In this document: piece after piece, positions 28,372 to 36,782 of the stretch
How the letters are laid out: every line of letters starts with the position of its first letter
Position numbering within the stretch: position 1 is the stretch's first letter
NCBI RefSeq assembly: GCF_022829545.1
Contig: NZ_JAKSYM010000376.1
Coordinates: 1-64,000 of the forward strand
Direction: 5' to 3'
DNA from: Methylobacterium sp. J-030
GTDB taxonomy: Bacteria; Pseudomonadota; Alphaproteobacteria; Rhizobiales; Beijerinckiaceae
Length of the DNA: 64,000 nt
Program-made: the position numbers and the translations under genes
Notes under the pieces: model-generated
The model's database searches: none
Told to the model about the DNA's origin: nothing
What the model saw: the letters and a program-made list of their open reading frames with translations, nothing else

Positions 28372-29419
28372 GAGCATTTTCGGTTTAATCGGGGTCGTAC
28401 CCTGCGGCGGCGAAGAAGTTAGCGCACTCGTCGGGCGTGACGGCTTCGACGAGCCGCCCGATCGCAGTCCAGAGCCCTTCGCGCGTGCGCTCGGCGGCCT
28501 TGCGCAGCCCCGCTTTGAGCTTGGAGAACGCCATCTCGATCGGGTTGAAGTCCGGGCTGTAGGGCGGCAGGAACAGCAGCCGCGCGCCCGCGGCCTCGAT
28601 GGCTGCGCGCACCGCCGGGCCCTTGTGGCTGCCGAGGTTGTCCATGACCACGACGTCGCCGGGGGTAAGCTCGGGCACCAAGACCCGATCGACGTAGGCC
28701 TGGAAGGCGTCGCGGTTGATCGGCCCGTCGAGCACGAAGGGCGCGGCGATGCCCGACAGGCGCAGGCCCGCCACCAGGGTCGTGGTCTTCCAATGCCCGT
28801 GCGGGATCGGCGAACGTAGACGCTCGCCCCTGGCACAGCGCCCGCGCGTGCGGGCCATGTTGGTGGCCGTCCACGTCTCGTCGAGGAACACCAGCCGGGC
28901 GGGGTCGAGGTCGGGCTGGCTCTCGAACCACGCTTCCCGGGCAGCCTTCACGTCCGGGCGGTCCTGCTCGCTGGCGTGGGCCGTCTTTTTTTGTATGTGA
29001 GGTCGCGCGCGTCGAGGAAGGCCCACAGCGTGCCCACCCCAACCCTGAGGCCGTGCTCGTCTCGCAATCGGGCACGCATCTCCGCCAGAGTGATGTCGTC
29101 CTGCTCGTCGATCAGGGCGCGCAGGAAGGCCTCGTGCGGGTCGAGCTTGGAACGGCGGGCACGCCCCTGGGGGCGGGCGGCCACGCTGCCCGTCGTCGCG
29201 AGCGCCGCCATCCAGCGGATCGCGGTCGCCTTGCCGACCCCGAAGCGGGCGGCCGCCTGACGGCGCGAGGTCGCCGCAGCCGAGGTCACGACCCGCTCGC
29301 GCAGATCCAGGCTGTAGGGGCGGCCCATGCTTCGCTCCGCGTCCAAAGCGGGCAGTGAATCACCCACCGCCTGCCGCGTGAACCCCGCCACGCCGACTCA
29401 GCCCAAACCGAAAACGCTC
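28372..29419 (-). mobile_element. IS630-family element, 1048 bp, at a TA site
   Basis: The ends GAGCATTTTCGGTTT (from 28372) and AAACCGAAAACGCTC (to 29419) are inverted repeats with one mismatch. TA lies directly outside both (28370-28371 and 29420-29421), as IS630 requires. The left TA is inside the CTAG duplication of the IS701 element. Confidence 0.9.
28385..29328 (-). CDS. IS630-family transposase, fused by -1 frameshift
   Basis: OrfA starts MGRPYSLDLRERVVTSAAAT and carries the helix-turn-helix (ARFGVGKATAIRWM), ending LDARDLTYKK. OrfB reads RLVFLDETWTATNMARTRGR, GDVVVMDNLGSHKGPAVR and LPPYSPDFNPIEMAFSKLKA and ends FFAAAGYDPD, a full C-terminus. The frames overlap at a T7 run on the plus strand (28986-28992), with the geometry of a -1 frameshift. 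The element and the gene look complete and potentially active. Confidence 0.85.
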
Positions 29420-29421
29420 TA

Positions 29422-30284
29422 GAGGCTGTTATGGACCTGGGTCGGGCTGATGCTCAGATGAGCATGGATGAGCCCGACCCGCAAGCCGTATCCGTCCGAT
29501 GTTTCCGATGAGGAGTGGGCGCTGGTCGCGCCCTACCTGACGCTGCTGCGTGAGGATGCCGGTCAGCGCGAGCACGCGTTGCGCGCGGTGTTCAACGGGC
29601 TGCGCTACGTCGTCAGGAGCGGCTGCCCGTGGCGGCTGATGCCCCACGACCTGCCGCCCTGGTTTGCCGTGTATCAGCAGGCCCAGCGTTGGCTGGCTGC
29701 CGGCTGTTTAGAGCAACTGGCCGAGGATCTGCGGGCGGTGCTGCGCATGGCCGCGGGTCGGGCGCCGGAGCCGAGCGCGGCCGTGTTCGACAGCCGGACC
29801 TTGCGCTCCTCGCCCGAGAGCGGCGAACGAGCCGGCTACGATGGGGCCAAGCGCAAGAAGGGCTCGAAGCTGCACATCGCGGTGGATACGCTCGGTCACC
29901 TCCTGGCGCTGCACGTTACGCCCGCCGATGCCGATGATCGGGCTCAGGTCGGTCGGCTGGCCAAGGCCGTGCAGGCGGCCACCGGCGAGAACGTCGAAGT
30001 CGCCTTCGTCGATCAGGGCTACACGGGCGAGAAGCCAGCCGCGGCAGCCCGCGCGCACGGCATCGAACTGGAGGTGGTGAAGCTGCCCGAGGCTAAGCGC
30101 GGCTTCGTGCTGCTCCCACGCCGCTGGGTCGTCGAGCGCTCCTTTGCCTGGGCCACGCGCTTCCGCAGGCTCGTCAAAGATTACGAGCGCTATGCCAGCA
30201 CCCTGGCAGACCTCCACCTCGTCGCCTTCGTCTGCCTCATGATCAAACAGGCCGCTCAACTCGCAACAGGTCCATAACAGCCTC
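29422..30284 (+). mobile_element. IS5-family element, 863 bp, abutting IS630
   Basis: GAGGCTGTTATGGACCTG (from 29422) and CAGGTCCATAACAGCCTC (to 30284) are perfect 18-bp inverted repeats. TA flanks both sides (29420-29421 and 30285-30286). The left TA is shared with the IS630 element. Confidence 0.9.
29468..30277 (+). CDS. IS5-family transposase, intact
   Basis: A 269-residue single-frame transposase. MSPTRKPYPSDVSDEEWALV is the N-terminal domain, SAAVFDSRTLRSSPESG has the first Asp, VAFVDQGYTGEKPAAAARAH the second, and RRWVVERSFAWATRFRRLVK the catalytic Glu. Length and motifs match full-length IS5 members that need no frameshift. Its start and stop lie 46 and 7 bases inside the element ends. 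Confidence 0.9.
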   Translation: MSPTRKPYPSDVSDEEWALVAPYLTLLREDAGQREHALRAVFNGLRYVVRSGCPWRLMPHDLPPWFAVYQQAQRWLAAGCLEQLAEDLRAVLRMAAGRAPEPSAAVFDSRTLRSSPESGERAGYDGAKRKKGSKLHIAVDTLGHLLALHVTPADADDRAQVGRLAKAVQAATGENVEVAFVDQGYTGEKPAAAARAHGIELEVVKLPEAKRGFVLLPRRWVVERSFAWATRFRRLVKDYERYASTLADLHLVAFVCLMIKQAAQLATGP

Positions 30285-30342
30285 TAAGAGTTACTCCCAA
30301 GAAGCTAACTCGCGACGTCGGTCAGACCACAAAACTTAAGAA

Positions 30343-31479
30343 TTAATTTGTCAGCTTTGCCCGACTCCGATGCAAAAATACGTTAGAGACACGATGGATA
30401 TAAAGTGACAAGAAGTGTCGTGGCCTGCCTTTAAAAACGTCAAAGTAGTAGCTTGCAACATTTTTTAATCCGTAGCGAGACTCAACGTCCATCGCGGCAT
30501 TTTGAGCTATCCTGCGGCTCAAGTGTCTATCCAATAGCAAACGCTCGAGGCATTGTTGCCACTCTTCTCGACCATCTCCAGCAAGCAGGCCACACTTGCC
30601 ATTTACGACAGTATTGCTATACGGAACACGATTCGAATAAATACCAGGTATGCCGGCGGAAGCATAAGTACGGTATTTATTATTAGTCTTTGACCTCCTG
30701 AATCTCGACTCCGCGAGCGGCGCTATCCCAACATCCCAGTCCCTGGAAAGTAGCAATTTGTAGAAATTTTCGAGACCGTCGACTTTTTCGAATGTCCGAT
30801 AGCGCGGATGATGGGCGATGTGGTCGATCCTATGATCGATCGTCTCGAGATACAGATTAGGAAATTTTTCTAAAAGGGAAGGAAGCGCGTCGCCAAGTAA
30901 ATCGAGGTCATCTTGACGAGCACCACTTGCCGCATATCCTATGCGCAATTCGTCGTCGCTCTTATCGATCACTGCAGAATATTTTAACGACTTAATGCGC
31001 TCGAAATCGGCGGCCGCCGATACAATCTCGACATTTCGTGATATTTTAGAAAATCTATCTTTGACAAGATCCGAATATACTAGAACCCTGGACGATATCG
31101 CGACCATCTTTCGTATGTTTTCAAGAGCATTGATTGACTCATAATGCCGTCTAATTTCGTCATTAGCCGGCAAATCGTCTAATAATCCTTGTATATCATC
31201 GTCGGTAATATAGATGACGGTTTTCCCGGCATTGGAGGCCTGCAAAGCTAAATCGGCCACTCGGTCTGTAGCGCCTCTGAGTATCATCACAACATCGGAC
31301 CAGCGCCAAAAATCACCTTCTGGGAGATTGAATTCACCGCGTATCTCGTAACTTATCTTGCCTTGCGAAGAAAGATAGTTGAGCGGCAATTCTAAACAAA
31401 TCTCGGCAGAAGGCGTGTTTTCTCCATCAGAGATCGCGAGCACCCTAATAGGTACATATTTCTTAAATGTCGGAAACAT
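30343..31479 (-). CDS. Glycosyltransferase family 1/4-like protein
   Basis: A 378-residue GT-B-type protein. The first half has DVVMILRGATDRVADLALQA and GKTVIYITDDDIQGLLDDLP, typical of glycosyltransferases acting on surface polymers. SRVLVYSDLVKDRFSK and VEIVSAAADFERI follow. The C-terminal donor domain has LRIGYAASGARQDDLDLLGD, WDVGIAPLAESRFRRSKTNN and KYRTYASAGIPGIYS; the (S/N)xxKxxEY-like glycogen-synthase motif is represented by KTNNKYRTYASAG. I chose the ATG at 31479, with AAGG 8 bases upstream, over a GTG at 31488. AT-rich, bounded by the IS5 element; on the same strand as the FdtA-FdtB-like fusion, 550 bases upstream. Confidence 0.75.
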   Translation of the reverse strand: MFPTFKKYVPIRVLAISDGENTPSAEICLELPLNYLSSQGKISYEIRGEFNLPEGDFWRWSDVVMILRGATDRVADLALQASNAGKTVIYITDDDIQGLLDDLPANDEIRRHYESINALENIRKMVAISSRVLVYSDLVKDRFSKISRNVEIVSAAADFERIKSLKYSAVIDKSDDELRIGYAASGARQDDLDLLGDALPSLLEKFPNLYLETIDHRIDHIAHHPRYRTFEKVDGLENFYKLLLSRDWDVGIAPLAESRFRRSKTNNKYRTYASAGIPGIYSNRVPYSNTVVNGKCGLLAGDGREEWQQCLERLLLDRHLSRRIAQNAAMDVESRYGLKNVASYYFDVFKGRPRHFLSLYIHRVSNVFLHRSRAKLTN

Positions 31480-31488
31480 TGACCGCAC

Positions 31489-32038
31489 CTTCTAACATGC
31501 TTTTATAGACACCTAAGATCCCCATTCATGACGGGCTCAAATTGAAAAAGCAAATCCCTGAGGAGGTCCTAGATGCAATTACCGCAAATGTATCGCTAGT
31601 GTCTGGCGTCCATCCGCCCCGAATATTAGGGTAAGCTCTCTGCTTAACCACGCCGAGATTCGGGATCGAATTGGTAATATCAAGCGAGGCTCCCCTTTGG
31701 GATTGCACAAGCGGCTAAAATCGTCGATCGACCTGCCGGCCCCATTTGCGTGCAAGTACGGCTGTTCACTGGAGTGCTCCCTGATCGTTCAACCTGCGGC
31801 TCTGGATTGCCCCGCTCGGCAAGCCGCGCTTGGACAGAAACGGTGCGGAGCAGGCACAGCTCGCCCGGGGGTGGCGCCATCTGCTGGGCAATGGATCTCT
31901 CCTAACAACGTTGAATGGGCAGTCGATCCGGCCGCCTCTCGTTCGAAGCAGCAAAATGCTACGTTGATCAATTCTAGGATTTGAGGCGCGTCTCCGCGGC
32001 CTTTTACAGAACATCTCGCACTGTTCCTTAGTTAGCAG
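31489..32038. other. Spacer without a gene
   Basis: About 550 bases with only short frames of poor codon pattern on both strands. The promoter of the minus-strand glycosyltransferase gene presumably lies at its left edge. Confidence 0.35.
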
Positions 32039-33637
32039 TTATTCGAAATAGCCGACGATGCACGATATGACGCGCTGTATCTCATGATGCGAATGATTAA
32101 TCGATAAAGGCAGGCTAAGAGTTTGGGCGCATATTTCTTCTGCGACTGGAAACGCCCCCCTTACCCACCGTCCCGCGTAAGCTGGCTGCAAATGGATTGG
32201 CACCGGATAATGTTGATTTGTACCAATACCTTTTGCGGCCAAAAAATCCCTCAAGTCATCTCTGTCGCCTTCCACAATACGGATTCCATATACATGCCAT
32301 ACGGGCTCAGCATACGGTTTCGGAGTGGGAAGAACGATCTGACTTAGCCGGCAGAGACCTTCTTGATACATTTGAGCGAGCTGGCTCCGCTTTTTATTTT
32401 CTTCATCAAGCTTGCGCAGCTTCATTGACAATACAGCTGCTTGAACCGTATCAAGTCTGCTGTTCTGGCCGATCAACCTATGATCGTACTTGCGGAATGC
32501 GCCATAGTTTCCGAGGGATCTAATTCTGTTGGCGACGCTTTCGTCTCGCAGTACGACAGCACCACCATCGCCGACACATCCCAAATTTTTTGTAGGATAG
32601 AAACTGAAAGCTGCCGCATGACCAAGCGATCCGCATTTCTTATTCTTGTACGATGCGCCATGGGCCTGGGCGGCATCTTCAAGAATAAATACTCCGAACT
32701 CCTCAGCGATTTCTTGAATTGCGTCCATATCAACCGGATGACCATATAGATGAACCGGCATCACTGCCTTTGTATTAGGGGTTATTGCTTTATGCACAAG
32801 CTTCGTATCAAGCAAGGCAGTTTCGGGGTCTACATCGACGAGGACCGGAGTGGCGCCAACTGACTCGACGGCAAAAGCGGAAGCGATGAAGCTATGCGCA
32901 GGCACAATCACTTCATCCCCCTTTCCGATCCCCCACGCCCGCAGTGTGAGCGACAATGCGTCGAAACCGTTGGCTACCCCAACAGCGAACGGAGACTCGC
33001 AGTAGCTTGCGAACTGAGCCTCAAAATCCGCAAGGATTGGTCCGCCGACGTACAAACCCGATTCAATTACCCGTGAAATAGCTTCTTTGGTCTTATAGTT
33101 AGTTTCACGGCTCCCGTCCAGAGAGATAAATTCGATTGGCTTGTTTCCCTCATTATTGGCTTGCCATAAAATAAATTGATCATAATTTCTAATGTAATCG
33201 TGCTCGTCATATTCTTCGCTGGCCAAAACGAGCAATACACAGTCGTCTGTAAAGTCCTTTAAATCACGCCAGCATCCTGGGGGTACGATAACAGCTTTTC
33301 TGTAATCCTTAAGCTTGATCGAGTCTTTTTTCGAACTCTTCGAGATTTCTAATGTGACCTCTCCTTTAAGGCAAACAAAGCATTGGACGAGGCTTTTATG
33401 AGCGTGCCCGCCTCTCTGCGCGTCTTTCGGAAGATCGGTTAAAAAATAAATCCGCTTCACAGCGAAGCCGATTTGCTTCGATGCCTCAAGAACGCCGAGG
33501 TTCCCCTGTGTACTGACTATCATTTGGGCGTCTACAATCTTGATAATGTCAAAGCTCTCCTTGTCAGTGCATTCACCGGGCCTCGATTGCTCATTGCTTT
33601 CCGGCGTATTATTGGCCTGCGTCAGCGTCGTCGTCAT
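32039..33637 (-). CDS. FdtA/QdtA-like 3,4-ketoisomerase fused to FdtB-like aminotransferase
   Basis: A 532-residue two-domain protein. Residues about 30-160 are a WxcM/FdtA cupin: VKRIYFLTDLPKDAQRGGHA with the catalytic HAH, then VQCFVCLKGEVTLEI and AVIVPPGCWRDLKDFTDD. This isomerises dTDP-4-keto-6-deoxyglucose to the 3-keto form. Residues about 165-530 are a DegT/DnrJ aminotransferase: VGVANGFDALSLTLRAWGIG, FILEDAAQAHGASYKNKKCG and SFYPTKNLGCVGDGGAVVLR with the PLP lysine. Separate FdtA and FdtB (or QdtA and QdtB) proteins catalyse consecutive steps to dTDP-3-amino-3,6-dideoxyhexoses, so the fusion would pass the 3-keto intermediate directly. GAGG is 6 bases before the ATG. AT-rich. The following acetyltransferase step is not adjacent. 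Confidence 0.85.
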   Translation of the reverse strand: MTTTLTQANNTPESNEQSRPGECTDKESFDIIKIVDAQMIVSTQGNLGVLEASKQIGFAVKRIYFLTDLPKDAQRGGHAHKSLVQCFVCLKGEVTLEISKSSKKDSIKLKDYRKAVIVPPGCWRDLKDFTDDCVLLVLASEEYDEHDYIRNYDQFILWQANNEGNKPIEFISLDGSRETNYKTKEAISRVIESGLYVGGPILADFEAQFASYCESPFAVGVANGFDALSLTLRAWGIGKGDEVIVPAHSFIASAFAVESVGATPVLVDVDPETALLDTKLVHKAITPNTKAVMPVHLYGHPVDMDAIQEIAEEFGVFILEDAAQAHGASYKNKKCGSLGHAAAFSFYPTKNLGCVGDGGAVVLRDESVANRIRSLGNYGAFRKYDHRLIGQNSRLDTVQAAVLSMKLRKLDEENKKRSQLAQMYQEGLCRLSQIVLPTPKPYAEPVWHVYGIRIVEGDRDDLRDFLAAKGIGTNQHYPVPIHLQPAYAGRWVRGAFPVAEEICAQTLSLPLSINHSHHEIQRVISCIVGYFE

Positions 33638-34183
33638 TTTTGCCTCGTTCTTGGTGGATATCTCGCATCAATCGACTGGTGTAACCGAGTAGATTTCTGT
33701 GCTATTCAGCTGACGATCAGGTGATGCGATTGAATACAGCTCGTGTCGCTTTACCATCCACCAGCGTCTGCTGAACTGCTGATTACCTCGAACAGGAAGC
33801 CGCGCAACCCGGGCTACGGGTCTGCGTGCCCGGCGCGGTTTGCGCTGAACCTCAGATAGATGTACCTTCGCGGCGTACAATCTGGCGGGCCAGCGACGCG
33901 GCTGCTCGGCCTGACGTCTACGCAAGGTCAGCGCCGCGGTATCTGCCCGTCATCGGCGCTCATGGGGGAAAGTAAGTAGCGCGCGGACGACGAGATGGCA
34001 CACCAGCTTCGCCTTAATGCAGCAATTGGAATTCGATTGGGCGTGAGACCTCCCATTTCGGCGTGGGCAAATTCGCTCCTGTTCGAAAGGCCATGTGTCA
34101 GAGGTAGATGGGCCATATGGACGCAACGCTGTCGGACTCATGTCGTGCGAATTTCATTAGGCGCTCGTGGAAGCTGTTGCTAG
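33638..34183. other. Spacer without a recognisable gene
   Basis: High-GC debris between the fusion gene and the IS630 fragment. No frame has both a credible start and family similarity. Confidence 0.35.
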
Positions 34184-34680
34184 AGCGCTGTCCGATCGCG
34201 CTGAGGCGGCTGGGATTTTGGGGCGACCTGGATGTGAATTGATGCGTGGCTTTCCGAGGAGGAGAGCCGATGCCGTCTGCTCTGTCTGCCGTCCTGCGTG
34301 AACGTATGGTGGCCACGATCGACGATGAAGCCTCACGCCGGGAGGCAGCGCGGTGCTTCGCGGTCAGCCTGGCTAGCACGGTGAGCTGGCATGAAACTCT
34401 TTTGCAGGAGGGGCGCACGCAGGCCAAGCCGAGGCGCGGCGACCAGCGCTCGCACGCCACCGAGGCACAGGCCGATCTCGTCCGCCACACCTACAAGACG
34501 CAGCCTGGGCTGTTCCTGAGAGAGTTGCGCGCCCGGTCGGCCAAGCGTGGTCTGCAGGTAAGGGTGAGCAATCTGTCTCGCCACTTCAAACGCCACGGCA
34601 TTACGCGCAAAGGAACATCGGCCACGCCGTAGAGCAGGAGCGCGAGGGCCTGAAGGCGGCCCGGCTATCCTAGCCGGACT
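34184..34680 (+). pseudogene. IS630-family fragment with left end
   Basis: GAGCGCTGTCCGATCGCG after TA near 34183 resembles an IS630 end. From 34270, MPSALSAVLRERMVATIDDE and SRHFKRHGITRKG give a degraded OrfA related to that at 25437-25820. After another frame change, EQEREGLKAARLS is the start of OrfB. Nothing remains beyond 34680. Confidence 0.7.
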
Positions 34681-34887
34681 CCTCCGTGAGGCCTGTTCCA
34701 TTAGCAAATTCTTGGAGCCCCTGCCATCATTGATATAGCAATGGCGAGCCGCCCTGGAAGCCGGTATCGCAGCCACGACTTTGCCTCTAGCAGGATCGGG
34801 GATAGGGCTCATCGACGAGGAGCGACAGTGCCGATGTTCGGTAGCGTGGGGTGAACACTGCGCTCGTCGTTCGAAGTGAGGTTGCTT

Positions 34888-35658
34888 ATGAAGGCAGTGA
34901 TCTTGGCGGGCGGGCTTGGGACGCGCCTGTCTGAGGAGACGGGTGCGCGACCGAAGCCGATGGTTGAGATCGGCGGTCAACCGATTTTGTGGCACATCAT
35001 GAAAGGGTTCGCCGCCCATGGGGTGCGCGAGTTCGTGATCTGCCTCGGCTACCGCGGCTACATGATCAAGGAATTCTTCCTCAATTACCGTCTGCATCTT
35101 TCCGATGTCACCGTCGAGACTGGCACCGGCGCGGTAGAGTTCCACCGCAGCGGTGCCGAGGACTGGAGTGTCTCGCTGATCGAGACTGGAGCCGAGACTA
35201 TGACCGGCGGCCGGCTCAAGCGCGTTCGACCGTATCTTGGCACCGAGCCATTCTTCATGACTTATGGCGACGGCGTCTCCGACGTCGACTTGACCGCGCT
35301 CGCTGCCTTCCACAAGGGCCATGGCCGGTTGGCTACTTTGACTGCGGTGGCCCCCCCCGGCCGGTTTGGGGCCTTAGAGCTCTCAGGGGATGCGATCCGC
35401 AGCTTCCGCGAGAAGCCGGCTGGCGATGGCGCTGTGATAAACGGCGGCTTCTTCGTTCTCGATCCACGGGTGCTCGACACCATCACTGGCGATGCCACAG
35501 TATGGGAGAACGAGCCTCTGGAGCGACTGGCCCGCGAGGACCAGCTCCAGGCTTACCGGCATGACGGCTTTTGGCAGGCGATGGATACGCTCCGCGACAA
35601 AAACCAGCTCGAGGCGCTTTGGGCGGCCAAGGCTGCTCCCTGGAAAATCTGGGCGTGA
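34888..35658 (+). CDS. rfbF: Glucose-1-phosphate cytidylyltransferase
   Basis: A 256-residue nucleotidyltransferase that makes CDP-glucose from CTP and glucose 1-phosphate. MKAVILAGGLGTRLSEETGA then RPKPMVEIGG is the nucleotide-binding loop and catalytic Lys block. GYRGYMIKEFFLNY and FFMTYGDGVSDVD (metal-binding Asp) are specific to the CDP-glucose subgroup, as are FREKPAGDGAVINGGFFVLD and FWQAMDTLRDKNQLE. Start at the ATG 34888, with GAGG about 8 bases upstream; an in-frame ATG at 34876 is less likely. It is the first gene of a five-gene operon, and its TGA overlaps the next GTG. Cytoplasmic. Confidence 0.93.
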   Translation: MKAVILAGGLGTRLSEETGARPKPMVEIGGQPILWHIMKGFAAHGVREFVICLGYRGYMIKEFFLNYRLHLSDVTVETGTGAVEFHRSGAEDWSVSLIETGAETMTGGRLKRVRPYLGTEPFFMTYGDGVSDVDLTALAAFHKGHGRLATLTAVAPPGRFGALELSGDAIRSFREKPAGDGAVINGGFFVLDPRVLDTITGDATVWENEPLERLAREDQLQAYRHDGFWQAMDTLRDKNQLEALWAAKAAPWKIWA

Positions 35659-36782
35659 AGGCTCCCATGCCCGGCGCAACCGCATCGCGCGCACTGAATC
35701 CCGATCCTGGCTTCTGGGCCGGTCGGGCGGTGCTGATCACCGGCCATACCGGCTTCAAAGGCACCTGGTTGAGCCTGTGGCTCGCTCGCCTCGGCGCCCG
35801 GGTCACCGGCTTCGCGCTGGCGCCCGAAACCCAGCCGAGCCTGTACACGCTGGCCGATTTGCCGGGCCGGATCGATAGCCAGATCGGCGACGTGCGGGAT
35901 TTCGCCGGGCTTTCCGCGTGCGTGGCAGCGGCGCAGCCCGAAATCGTCCTGCATCTCGCTGCCCAGGCGCTAGTGCGACCTTCGTATATCGATCCGGTGG
36001 GCACCTACGCCAGCAACGTCATGGGCACGGTCCACTTGCTGGAGGCGGTACGCGGCTGCCCCTCGGTGCGGGCAGTGGTAATCGTCACCAGCGACAAGGC
36101 CTACGAGAACCGCGAGTGGGTCTGGGCCTATCGCGAGGACGAGCCGATGGGCGGGCGCGACCCCTATTCCAACTCGAAGGGCTGCGCCGAGCTCGTCACC
36201 AGCGCCTACCGCGCTTCGTTCTTCGGCGAGAATGGTCACCCCGCGAAGATCGCGAGTGCCCGGGCCGGTAACGTCATCGGCGGCGGTGACTGGTCGCTGG
36301 ATCGCCTGGTTCCTGACGTGGTGCGCGCCTTCGACCGAGGCGAGCCGGTCGAGATCCGCGCGCCCAGTGCCGTACGGCCCTGGCAGCACGTCTTGGAGCC
36401 GCTTTCGGGGTACCTGCGCTTGGCCGAGGCATTGTGTGGCGAAGCCGGCTCGCGCTACGCGGAAGGATGGAACTTCGGGCCAGCTGATGCGGATTGCTGG
36501 CCCGTCTCCGAGGTGGTCGCGGGCCTTGCCGGGGGCTGGGGTGAGGGGGCGACTTGGCAGCTCGCCGGCGGCACGCACCCGCACGAGGCGACCTTCCTCA
36601 AGGTCGACGCCTCGAAGGCGCGCGCGCATCTCGGCTGGGATCGGCGGCTGCGGCTCGCGGAGGCGCTGGACTGGACTGGAGCGTGGTACCGCGCGCAGGC
36701 GAAGGGAGCGGACGCGGCCACGCTGACGCTCGAACAGATCGCGCGCTACGAGGCGCTGGCGCAGGGAGGCCATCTGGCATGA
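35655..36782 (+). CDS. rfbG: CDP-glucose 4,6-dehydratase
   Basis: A 375-residue short-chain dehydrogenase (extended SDR) that converts CDP-glucose to CDP-4-keto-6-deoxyglucose with bound NAD+. LITGHTGFKGTWLSLWL is the dinucleotide-binding loop, VLHLAAQALVRPSY and the active-site Tyr/Lys pair DPYSNSKGCAELV are in place, and GNVIGGGDWSLDRLVPD is characteristic of RfbG. I take the GTG at 35655, which overlaps the rfbF stop (GTGA); an ATG at 35667 is the alternative. The next gene starts inside its stop codon. Confidence 0.92.
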   Translation: MKAPMPGATASRALNPDPGFWAGRAVLITGHTGFKGTWLSLWLARLGARVTGFALAPETQPSLYTLADLPGRIDSQIGDVRDFAGLSACVAAAQPEIVLHLAAQALVRPSYIDPVGTYASNVMGTVHLLEAVRGCPSVRAVVIVTSDKAYENREWVWAYREDEPMGGRDPYSNSKGCAELVTSAYRASFFGENGHPAKIASARAGNVIGGGDWSLDRLVPDVVRAFDRGEPVEIRAPSAVRPWQHVLEPLSGYLRLAEALCGEAGSRYAEGWNFGPADADCWPVSEVVAGLAGGWGEGATWQLAGGTHPHEATFLKVDASKARAHLGWDRRLRLAEALDWTGAWYRAQAKGADAATLTLEQIARYEALAQGGHLA

